Below, one piece after another: positions 57,120 through 64,000 of a DNA stretch of 64,000 bases (positions are counted from its first letter, which is position 1; each line of letters opens with the position of its first letter). The notes beneath the pieces were generated by a model. The model was not told where the DNA came from, made no database searches, and saw nothing but the letters and a program-made list of their open reading frames with translations. The position numbers were made by a program, and so were the translations under genes. The DNA comes from Rapidithrix thailandica. GTDB lineage: Bacteria > Bacteroidota > Bacteroidia > Cytophagales > Flammeovirgaceae. The stretch spans positions 1 through 64,000 of the forward strand of contig NZ_JBDKWZ010000004.1 of assembly GCF_039710355.1 (NCBI RefSeq), in the 5' to 3' direction.

Positions 57120-59357
57120 ATGGTAGCCACAGGTAAACGGGAGCTCCAGGCGGGCTCACAGTACAACCGGTTGTTTCCTCCTTTCAGCCAATTGGAGGGC
57201 ACGGATAAAATCCTACAGCACGGGGACGTCTTCGATACCCTGAACCTGATTGAAAAGATTGTCAAAGAGACCTTGGGTGATACGAAAAAGCTGGCCCGGC
57301 ACCTGAAGGGCAAGGACCTGGAGACGACCACAAAAAATATCTTTGATTTTATCTACCGGCATATCCAATACCGGAAAGACGATCCCGGCACGGAGCAGTT
57401 GCATAGACCGCTTCGTATTTGGAAGGAACGGGCCCGGGGCGTGGACTGCGATGATTATACGATCTTTATTTCCAGTATTTTAAGCAATTTAAAGGTTCCG
57501 CATTACTACCGGATGACCAGGTACAAGGGCCGCGACTACTACCAACACGTGTACGTGGTGGTACCCAAAGCCGGCCACCGCCTTTCGCAAGGCCATTACG
57601 TGATCGATCCGGTAGTGGACCGCTGGAATTACGAAGTACCTTATTCAGCAAAATTTGACAGAGCAATGCATTTACCGATACAATATTTAAACGGAGTAGA
57701 CGAAGAGCCTTCGCCTTACGAAGCGGTAGGCCTGGGAGTTCCGGAAACTTTTGGCAACGAGTTCGACTTGTTGGGCGTTCCCGGTCTGGGAGCGGTGGAC
57801 GGGGACGGCTTGTACCGGGGTTTTCTGGACTCTTTGAAAAAGCACCTGCAAAACACCCGGATCGCGGTGTCTCAAAATCTGGCGGCCGACTATGCCGGCT
57901 ACCGGGGCGTGGACCTGGCCCGGCAAATCGACTCGGTGCTCCAAGTCTGGGAGGACCCGGTGGCGAGAAGCCAACGCCTGGACGAGTTGGAGGCCTGGGA
58001 AGAACAGGAAGCCAAACTGGGCGGCTTGGGTGGCTTTTTTAAAAAGCTGTGGAAGGGGGTGAAAAAAGGAGTAAAAGCCGTAGGCAAGACGGTGAAAAAA
58101 GGCGTGAAGGCTGTAGGCAAGGGCGTGAAATGGGTGGGTGATCGGGTAGGGGACGGGGTGCGTGCGGTAGGCAATGCCATTGCCCGGTACAACCCTTTGT
58201 CCTTAGCCGCCCGGGGTGGTCTGGAAGCCGCTTTCCGGAGCAACCTGTTTAAGATGAGCGAACGTCTGGGCTACGGCTACCTAAGCGAAGCCCAGGCTAA
58301 ACAGATTGGCCTGGACCTGGACAGCTGGCGCAAGTCGGTGGACCGCTTGAAAAAGACACGGAACCTCTGGGTAAACACCTTAAAAGGCAAAGAAGGCAAT
58401 TTGCGGCATTACATTATCCGGGGTTGGGAGAAAGGGGTAAAAAAACACGGTTTTCCGTTTTTGGAGCCGGCCCATATCGACCAGACCATTGGAGGGCACA
58501 AGGGCAGAACCGCTCCTTCGGGCAATCCCACCGAGCAGCAGACCCCTCAAAGCCCGGCAAAAGATCCGGAAGCGGTGAAACGGAGGATGCAAGAGCTATT
58601 GAAAAAACGGAATCCTTTCTTCCGGTTTAAATCGAAAACCGGCAGTCCTCTTTTAAAGCACCGGGGTATCCTCCCGGGAGGCTGGCCCCCAGGGTCCAGC
58701 CGAAGGTCAACGCCAAGTACCAGTGTACATAGCCGTTTACAAGCGATGCTCCGGCAAAAGAGGCGGTTTGGCTTCCGGGGTGTAGAGGGCTTGGGCGCCG
58801 CCACCGGCCTAGGTGCCGCCGGTACAGCGGTGGGAGGAACAGCCGCCAGCGGTTTTATTGCCAAGATCGTATCCTGGTTGAAAGGCCTGGTGATCAAGGT
58901 AGCCAAAGGCGCGGGCAAGCTGGTAAAAGGCGGAGTCAAGGTGGTAAAAGACCTGGTAAAGGGCAACAAAAAGAAGCTGGCGGAGAAGGCGGCCGAGTTG
59001 GCGAAGAAAAAACTTCCTTTGGACAAAATCGGGATTCCGCTGCCGGGCAAAGGCCCTGTTCCGGACGGCTCTGGTACTCCGGTACCTTATGTGCCGCCTC
59101 AATACCCGTCATCCCCAACACCGCAGACGGCGGGTGGAGGCTCGATGGGCCTGGTACTTGCCGCGGTCGCAGTGGGCGGTTTGCTGTTGATGAACAAGAG
59201 CCAAAAGCCCGCAGGCCTGAGCGGGGCACCTGCCCGGAGGAAAGGAACAAGCACCGTAAGGAAGAAAACGACCCAACGCAAAGCCACAAGCCGCAAAACA
59301 AGTACGAAACGTAACACCCCGGCCTCCCGCAGGGGGCTGGGCAAAGTCACTATTTAA
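57120..59357 (+). CDS. Transglutaminase-like protein with glycine-rich repeats (element 2)
   Basis: 745 aa against 771 in element 1. The catalytic Cys, His and Asp are kept (RGVDCDDYT, YQHVYVVV, IDPVVD). Missing are two GLGAT units after VGLG at about 205 and part of the second GLGA cluster. The N-terminal 20 residues differ (ELQAGSQYNRLFPPFSQLEG). Confidence 0.62.
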   Translation: MVATGKRELQAGSQYNRLFPPFSQLEGTDKILQHGDVFDTLNLIEKIVKETLGDTKKLARHLKGKDLETTTKNIFDFIYRHIQYRKDDPGTEQLHRPLRIWKERARGVDCDDYTIFISSILSNLKVPHYYRMTRYKGRDYYQHVYVVVPKAGHRLSQGHYVIDPVVDRWNYEVPYSAKFDRAMHLPIQYLNGVDEEPSPYEAVGLGVPETFGNEFDLLGVPGLGAVDGDGLYRGFLDSLKKHLQNTRIAVSQNLAADYAGYRGVDLARQIDSVLQVWEDPVARSQRLDELEAWEEQEAKLGGLGGFFKKLWKGVKKGVKAVGKTVKKGVKAVGKGVKWVGDRVGDGVRAVGNAIARYNPLSLAARGGLEAAFRSNLFKMSERLGYGYLSEAQAKQIGLDLDSWRKSVDRLKKTRNLWVNTLKGKEGNLRHYIIRGWEKGVKKHGFPFLEPAHIDQTIGGHKGRTAPSGNPTEQQTPQSPAKDPEAVKRRMQELLKKRNPFFRFKSKTGSPLLKHRGILPGGWPPGSSRRSTPSTSVHSRLQAMLRQKRRFGFRGVEGLGAATGLGAAGTAVGGTAASGFIAKIVSWLKGLVIKVAKGAGKLVKGGVKVVKDLVKGNKKKLAEKAAELAKKKLPLDKIGIPLPGKGPVPDGSGTPVPYVPPQYPSSPTPQTAGGGSMGLVLAAVAVGGLLLMNKSQKPAGLSGAPARRKGTSTVRKKTTQRKATSRKTSTKRNTPASRRGLGKVTI

Positions 59358-59370
59358 CTTTTAAAAAGCT

Positions 59371-59799
59371 ATGGTTGATTCAAAAAAACTACAAAGTACC
59401 GGCAAGAAGGTGTTGTTTATCTCTTCGGGCATGGTGTTGGAAAAGGCGGCTTCTTCGATGCTGCCCTTGCCGGAGGGGATCAAGAAGTTTATTTCCCCGG
59501 CCCTGTTGCTGGGCTCTGCCTATGTGCATATGAGCTCGAAAAGTGAGGCGGTGAAAGACCTGGCCGCAGGGGTGGCCATCAGTTCGGTCTTTAAGACGGC
59601 CAACCAGTTTATCCCTTCGCTGAGCCAGGGCAAAGCGGCCCAGTTCGTGCCGCAGCTGGGCGAAGCGGAAGGCTACGGGGAGGAGTTTGCCGACCTGGAC
59701 GCGGTGGCCGCGGACCTGGAGATGATCCCGGAAGACAGTCATTTGCTGCAAGGCATGGAAGATACGGCTTTGTTGCAAGGCGCTGCCCTGGGGATTTAA
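59371..59799 (+). CDS. Hydrophobic late protein, 142 aa (element 2)
   Basis: Identical protein to 26214-26642. The intergenic sequence behind it (59800-59864) differs from element 1 and is longer. Confidence 0.5.
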   Translation: MVDSKKLQSTGKKVLFISSGMVLEKAASSMLPLPEGIKKFISPALLLGSAYVHMSSKSEAVKDLAAGVAISSVFKTANQFIPSLSQGKAAQFVPQLGEAEGYGEEFADLDAVAADLEMIPEDSHLLQGMEDTALLQGAALGI

Positions 59800-59864
59800 G
59801 CAGGGGGGTAGGTATACGGACCCTTCAAGAAAATTGAATAAAAACCTTTAACGATTATACCAAG

Positions 59865-60497
59865 ATGTTAACTGTCAATTACGACAAGATCACCACGCGT
59901 GCCCATGAGATGATCAAGCACGCGGCCAACACGGGGCAGTTGCCTCCGGAGACGGCCGAACGCTTTTTGTCCAACGAGCTGAAGAGCTCTTCCCATATCC
60001 TGTATGTAAAACACGAGATCACGGGCAAGTCGGATACGGCGGATCTGGTAAAAGCCTCGGATTCCAAGCAGGACGGGGTACGCAACCTGGACCGTGCCAA
60101 GCTGGATAAGTTCGAAAACATGGCGGTGGACCGCATCGGTTTCGGCTGGTTGGCCGGGGAGCAAACCTCAGCCATCGGTTTGTACTACAATACCGTAACG
60201 GGCAGGAACGATATCCACCCGGCCTTGTTCAACGCGGACTTGCTGATCAAGCAAAACGACCGGGTTTTGTTTGAGATGCCGGTTTCGGCCTTGTTGTCCT
60301 ATGAGCCGAAGGGCTTGCTGGGCGGTCCGGAGAGCACCTTTGCGGTGTATACGCCTTTTATCCTGCGGGAAGAAGTACCGGTGCGCATCCAGTTGCGCTT
60401 TCCGGAAGGCAGCAGCGTAACGCCTCCTACCGGTCAGGAAGGGGACCGTTACTGGGTGAAGGTAGAGCTGTTCGGCACCAAGACCCAGGAGAAGTAA
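59865..60497 (+). CDS. Candidate major structural (capsid) protein, 210 aa (element 2)
   Basis: The protein is identical to 26676-27308 although a number of silent bases differ. Such strict constraint fits a major structural component. Confidence 0.42.
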   Translation: MLTVNYDKITTRAHEMIKHAANTGQLPPETAERFLSNELKSSSHILYVKHEITGKSDTADLVKASDSKQDGVRNLDRAKLDKFENMAVDRIGFGWLAGEQTSAIGLYYNTVTGRNDIHPALFNADLLIKQNDRVLFEMPVSALLSYEPKGLLGGPESTFAVYTPFILREEVPVRIQLRFPEGSSVTPPTGQEGDRYWVKVELFGTKTQEK

Positions 60498-60528
60498 TTT
60501 TTCTGTTTTCTACACAATTCAAGAAAGA

Positions 60529-60551
60529 CCGGCCTGCCGCTGGCGGGCCGG
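60529..60551 (+). promoter_or_regulatory. GC-rich stem-loop behind the capsid candidate, element 2
   Basis: Same stem-loop as 27340-27362, while the sequence just after it differs between the elements. Confidence 0.5.
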
Positions 60552-60579
60552 ACTGTTGAACCCTTAGATCCAATTAATG

Positions 60580-60930
60580 ATGGCAAGAGCATTTAAAAAA
60601 CAAACGGAGCTGGTGCGCTTTGCGCCCGGCACGCCCGGCGGGGCAAGGACGACCATGGTGCATCTGGACAGCGCCTACAGGAAAGTGACGGGCCTGCGGA
60701 TACACGAGTTTTCGGGCGGGGGCCTCTCCTTCTTTGAAATCGGCCTGGAGGACAGCAGCGGGACGCTGGTAGACACCGAGAGCAGCGAGGTGTACCACTA
60801 CGCCCCGGAGAAGCCCTGGGAGCCGGTGGATTTGTCCAACCACGGGCAGCAGTTGAAAGTCAAAACGGTATTGCCCTCGCAGCCCAGTGGTGAGGTGGTG
60901 TACCAGATCGTCTTTTTGTTAGAGCGATGA
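60580..60930 (+). CDS. Small beta-rich late protein, 116 aa (element 2)
   Basis: As 27400-27750 with a few substitutions (FAPGTPGGARTTMVHL). A second ATG directly upstream (60577) is possible but has no counterpart in element 1. Confidence 0.45.
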   Translation: MARAFKKQTELVRFAPGTPGGARTTMVHLDSAYRKVTGLRIHEFSGGGLSFFEIGLEDSSGTLVDTESSEVYHYAPEKPWEPVDLSNHGQQLKVKTVLPSQPSGEVVYQIVFLLER

Positions 60931-61217
60931 GTTTGCGGCAATTGGTCCCCACGCTGGAAAACCCGTACGAAGACGGTCCTGTAGAGCTGGACTGTGCGGG
61001 CTTTGAAGTGTTGAACCGGGGGGCTTGTATTGTGCGGATGAGCTTTTCGGGCGGCAGTGCCCCGGGCCTGGAGTTGGCCCCGGGCGAGCAGTACCGCTCC
61101 CCCGTGCTGGAGAACCTCCGGCTCCAGGGGCCTTTGTGGCTGCGCTTTGAGGAAGGCGGCAGCCGTAACGTGACCGTGATCAAATACACCGAACATAACC
61201 AGGAAAGTTTTGCCTAA
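60927..61217 (+). CDS. Small beta-rich late protein, 96 aa (element 2)
   Basis: As 27747-28037; one Met to Ile change (GACIVRM). ATGA overlap kept. Confidence 0.45.
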   Translation: MSLRQLVPTLENPYEDGPVELDCAGFEVLNRGACIVRMSFSGGSAPGLELAPGEQYRSPVLENLRLQGPLWLRFEEGGSRNVTVIKYTEHNQESFA

Positions 61218-61860
61218 ATGTAGCCATTGCGGAAGGGACTATACAGCGGTGCGGGTGAACCAGAAGTATTGCTCGGAACCCTGCCGGAAGCGCGCCTGGC
61301 GCCAGTCCCACCGTACAACCCCCAAACCCATGAAGGAATTGACCGAAGAAACAGCCTCACCGGGGCCGCAAAGCTGGAAAGACTATGTGATCCAGGATTT
61401 GCAGGCCAAAGTGCGGGAGTTCCGGGAAGAAAACCGGACACTGAAACACACATTGGAAAACACCAAGAGCCGGTTGCAGGAGACGGAAAAAGACCTGGCT
61501 TTCAAAGACCGGGACTACGAGTTGCAGTTGCGGGAGCGGGAGCAGAGCCGGAAAGGGGGCCTGGAGGGCATTGTGGAGAGTGCCTACCAACACCCGGAAG
61601 CCACGTCTATGCTCCTGCAAAGCCTGAGCGGCTTTTTGGGGGCGATGAAAGGGCAAACGCCTGCCGGCATTGCCGGGGCGCCCGAAAGCGATCCGGACAT
61701 TGAGAATTTTACCCACTGGTACAAGGGCCTGGGCCCGGCGGACAAACAGGCCTTTGGTCAGTTGTTGCAGGCCTTCTCCCAGGCGGAGGATTACCCCCGG
61801 GCCGCCAGTAGTATGATAAACGCATTGAGCCATGATTCCACAGTTAACCAAGCAGTCTAA
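61210..61860 (+). CDS. Zinc-ribbon coiled-coil protein, 216 aa, TTG start (element 2)
   Basis: As 28030-28680 with the same TTG start. Residues about 66-90 are replaced: REFREENRTLKHTLENTKSR instead of RDYKETNRELTQELDRTKRD. Flanks are nearly identical, so the coil block was exchanged. Confidence 0.58.
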   Translation: MPKCSHCGRDYTAVRVNQKYCSEPCRKRAWRQSHRTTPKPMKELTEETASPGPQSWKDYVIQDLQAKVREFREENRTLKHTLENTKSRLQETEKDLAFKDRDYELQLREREQSRKGGLEGIVESAYQHPEATSMLLQSLSGFLGAMKGQTPAGIAGAPESDPDIENFTHWYKGLGPADKQAFGQLLQAFSQAEDYPRAASSMINALSHDSTVNQAV

Positions 61861-62011
61861 AGGCGGCCGGCTGAAAGTGAGCCGCAGCAAACAGGAGTTG
61901 TTAAAGATCCTGGAGAAGAATTTAAGCCAGGAGTCCCTGGAGATCCTGGCGGAGAAGTCCCGCTTGCCGGGCATCAATTATCTTATCAAAGCAAACAAAA
62001 ACCTTTTATAA
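61832..62011 (+). CDS. Small helical protein, 59 aa (element 2)
   Basis: Same as 28652-28831, in the same overlapping frame. Confidence 0.55.
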   Translation: MIPQLTKQSKGGRLKVSRSKQELLKILEKNLSQESLEILAEKSRLPGINYLIKANKNLL

Positions 62012-62014
62012 TCC

Positions 62015-62656
62015 ATGGCAGCAACAGCCTTATTAGCGGCCGGATCGGCAGCCAAAGGAGTGGTGGAAGGCATCCCTCCTTTGGTGTGGAAAGCCCTGCT
62101 GGGAGCGGGGGTGGTGTTTGTGGGTTACCAGGTAGTCCGGAAGGTGCAGAAGCGGGAACAGGAGAAGAAGTTCGACCGGGCGTACGGCTCGGATACCACC
62201 TTGGGTCGTGCAGCGGTGTACGCCTCCCGTTATTACTCGGCCATGTGGGAGAATGACTTTTTCGGATGGTCGGAGGACGAAGAAGAGCTTTTCGGTACAA
62301 CCCGGGACATGGCCCAAGCGGGGGTATCTTTTGGGGAGGTGACCGAAGCTTACCGGATGCGCTACGGCAAGGACCTGTTGAAAAACATCCAAAACGCCTT
62401 GAGCCCTTCGGAGTTTGGCAAGTTCCGCCAACTTCTGGCGGGTGATTTAAGCGGTCTGGTCTTGCCGGAGAAAGTCTATGGCAAGGGGCTGGTACCGGTG
62501 TTTTCCTCCGACCTGCAAAGCGTGCAGTACATCCAAAGCGAGCAGCCTTTGGGCATGAAGCAATCGGTGGTGCGCTTAGGGGATGTGTTCTTTGTGGAGC
62601 TGGAAAACAAGCAGCAGCGCTATTTTGTACCCCGGGATAAAGTTACTATACGATGA
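62015..62656 (+). CDS. Membrane protein with annexin-like repeat, 213 aa (element 2)
   Basis: As 28835-29476 with one visible change (IQNALSPSEF). Annexin-like YGKDLL motif kept. Confidence 0.55.
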   Translation: MAATALLAAGSAAKGVVEGIPPLVWKALLGAGVVFVGYQVVRKVQKREQEKKFDRAYGSDTTLGRAAVYASRYYSAMWENDFFGWSEDEEELFGTTRDMAQAGVSFGEVTEAYRMRYGKDLLKNIQNALSPSEFGKFRQLLAGDLSGLVLPEKVYGKGLVPVFSSDLQSVQYIQSEQPLGMKQSVVRLGDVFFVELENKQQRYFVPRDKVTIR

Positions 62657-63327
62657 AAGATACCCCATTACCTTTTGTGTTTGTCGCGGGTTTGTTGATT
62701 TATTTATCTACGCGCAAGCGTTTGTCACCCAAGGTACCGGGAGCACCGGTATCTAAGGGTTTTCCTTTGCGACAAGGGAGTACAGGGCCTTTGGTGAGGC
62801 AATTGCAGGCGGCCTTGTTGCAAAAAGGCGGGAGTGCCGCCGCCCTGCTCCGGGCTTCCGGAGGGGCGGACGGGACGTTTGGCCGGGGGACGGCAAAAGC
62901 CCTGGTTCTGGCCGGTTATCCCACGGTAGTGAACCGCAGCACTTTTGAGCGCTTGATCAACCGTCCGGAGCCGGAAAAACCCGCCGGTTCGCCCCAATAC
63001 GTCTATGCCAAAAACCGCTACGGGGCTTCGGTCTACAAGAAGGTCAACAGCTTCTCGCTCCCCTTGATCGGGGAGACGTATTTGGGGGCTTTGCCAATCG
63101 TCAAAGTGGAGGACCAGACCTACCTGGGCAAGGCCACCGGCAAGACCAAGGGGGACTACTGGGAAGTGGAGGCGGTGTTGAACGAACGGCCGGTGCGCTT
63201 CTGGGTGGACTCGGACGAAACCAAGGTGTTTTCCGGCAGCCTGCCGGAGTTTTTGGCCTTTCAAAAGACCTATTTAAAGCACAAGAAACCCGAACATATC
63301 CAACGAATCTTGGATGCTTTCTCTTAA
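62653..63327 (+). CDS. Membrane-anchored peptidoglycan-binding protein, 224 aa (element 2)
   Basis: As 29473-30147 with scattered substitutions (KRLSPK, ALVLAGYPTVVNRS, GSPQYV, DYWEVE). Confidence 0.65.
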   Translation: MKDTPLPFVFVAGLLIYLSTRKRLSPKVPGAPVSKGFPLRQGSTGPLVRQLQAALLQKGGSAAALLRASGGADGTFGRGTAKALVLAGYPTVVNRSTFERLINRPEPEKPAGSPQYVYAKNRYGASVYKKVNSFSLPLIGETYLGALPIVKVEDQTYLGKATGKTKGDYWEVEAVLNERPVRFWVDSDETKVFSGSLPEFLAFQKTYLKHKKPEHIQRILDAFS

Positions 63328-63330
63328 ACC

Positions 63331-63822
63331 ATGAAATATTTTAAGTATCACGAATTTGACAGTCCGGACGCCCCGGGTTCTGGCCGGAATATGGACCCGG
63401 GCTTTTTGTCCCGCCTGGACAAGGCCCGGGAGTATTCCGGCATCCCTTACACGGTCAACAGCGGTTACCGGACCAAGCGCTACAATGCGGGTTTGAAAAA
63501 CTCCGTACCGGACAGTGCCCATGTGAAGGGGCTTGCCGTAGACATCGGGTTCAAGACCCTGGGGCAGGCTCATAAGATCCTACAAGGGGCGATCAAAGCG
63601 GGCTTCCGGAGAATCGGCATTGGGGCCGGGTTCATCCACCTGGACAGCGACCGGGCGAAGCCCTGGCCGGCGGTCTGGGGCTATCCCACTACCAACCCAA
63701 AACTGCTCAGGCAGTACGAGACGGTGGTGGAAGGGGGCGCGACCTTGCAAAAAGCCGGTTCCATGGGCCTGGCCCTGGCAGCACTTTTACTCTATATCGT
63801 TTTGACCGGTAAAGAGAAGTAA
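63331..63822 (+). CDS. M15-family peptidoglycan peptidase with membrane tail (element 2)
   Basis: 163 aa, as 30208-30699 with the zinc ligands kept (DSAHVKG, AVDIGF, FIHLD). The start directly follows the previous stop (3 bp), where element 1 has a 60-bp spacer; this fixes the ATG. Confidence 0.82.
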   Translation: MKYFKYHEFDSPDAPGSGRNMDPGFLSRLDKAREYSGIPYTVNSGYRTKRYNAGLKNSVPDSAHVKGLAVDIGFKTLGQAHKILQGAIKAGFRRIGIGAGFIHLDSDRAKPWPAVWGYPTTNPKLLRQYETVVEGGATLQKAGSMGLALAALLLYIVLTGKEK

Positions 63823-63923
63823 ACCGGCAACATAGCTTTCCAAGCTATTGGATTGTGAATGTAACCGCATCTGTGACAAGAAGCACAGGTGCTTAATTTT
63901 CCACTCTTAAACTTTATACCTAT

Positions 63924-64000
63924 ATGCAATTCGGAATTGAAAACCTGAAAAAGATCCTTTTGGCGGTGTTTGTGTTGATCTACACCCTTTTTGAAATCTT
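63924..64000 (+). CDS. Small membrane protein, partial at window end (element 2)
   Basis: The first 25 codons equal the 30791 gene (MQFGIENLKKILLAVFVLIY). The rest lies outside the window. Confidence 0.55.
   Translation, partial: MQFGIENLKKILLAVFVLIYTLFEI

Larger units (their letters stand above)
42778..64000. mobile_element. Element 2: second integrated virus-like element, cut by window end
   Basis: Same gene order as element 1, in direct orientation and beginning 32,346 bp after it. The cargo slot holds a UDG-like protein and a Type ISP enzyme instead of the Vsr/methyltransferase set. Visible up to the small membrane protein gene at 63924; the fusion ATPase, LamG protein and right end lie outside. 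Confidence 0.75.

Overview
The window looks like a chromosome of a Bacteroidota bacterium, probably a flavobacterium. The reasons are a Bacteroidota-type type VI tube protein (TssD), promoters with the TAnnTTTG -7 element and a TTTG-like -33 element, few Shine-Dalgarno sequences, and HxlR, GlxA-type AraC and SRPBCC genes of that flavour. No rRNA, tRNA or CRISPR array was seen. All identifications come from reading the sequence; no database search was run.

Bases 1-5200 are ordinary chromosome: the edge of a probable IS630-type transposase, an HxlR regulator divergent from a flavodoxin-fold oxidoreductase, a GlxA-like AraC regulator, an SRPBCC protein and a small lipoprotein. A three-gene module follows (5544-9016): an extended TssD, a metzincin-like metalloprotease and a lipoprotein. 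It reads as a type VI effector with its immunity protein. The module ends in two terminators and the relic of an integrase 3' end, then an orphan PD-(E)xK nuclease-like gene.

From 10.4 kb to the end lie two closely related integrated elements in direct tandem: element 1 (about 10432-42767, 32 kb) and element 2 (42778 to beyond the window). Each has the same plan. On the minus strand are a tyrosine integrase, a frame-broken coiled-coil gene and an XRE repressor. Divergently, an early operon encodes small regulators, a zinc-ribbon membrane protein, a DnaB N-domain protein and a DUF3987-type ATPase. Then come a 289-bp nested palindrome (candidate origin), a variable defence-cargo slot, a 54-aa HTH gene on the minus strand, and a long plus-strand 'late' operon starting at a TAGGTTTG promoter. 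The late operon has many single-membrane-span proteins, a transglutaminase-like protein, an M15 peptidase, a peptidoglycan-binding protein, an annexin-like protein, a DUF3560-like/methyltransferase/RecA-type ATPase fusion and a LamG-rich spike candidate. It has no recognisable HK97 capsid, portal, large terminase, tail or conjugation genes. The best reading is an integrated tailless, possibly membrane-containing virus-like element; this is inference.

The two elements are almost identical over long stretches but differ sharply in short blocks. These are the repressor helix-turn-helix and its operator (suggesting heteroimmunity), two coiled-coil segments, glycine-rich GLGAT repeats, the defence slot and the C-terminal part of the TssD/toxin module. 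Element 1 carries Vsr, a C5-cytosine methyltransferase, a MutL/MORC-like GHKL ATPase and a receiver-domain protein; element 2 carries a UDG-like protein and a Type ISP restriction-modification enzyme. Element 1 ends with a second TssD-metalloprotease-lipoprotein module. So a virus-like element appears to carry anti-phage defence in one slot and an interbacterial type VI weapon at its right end.
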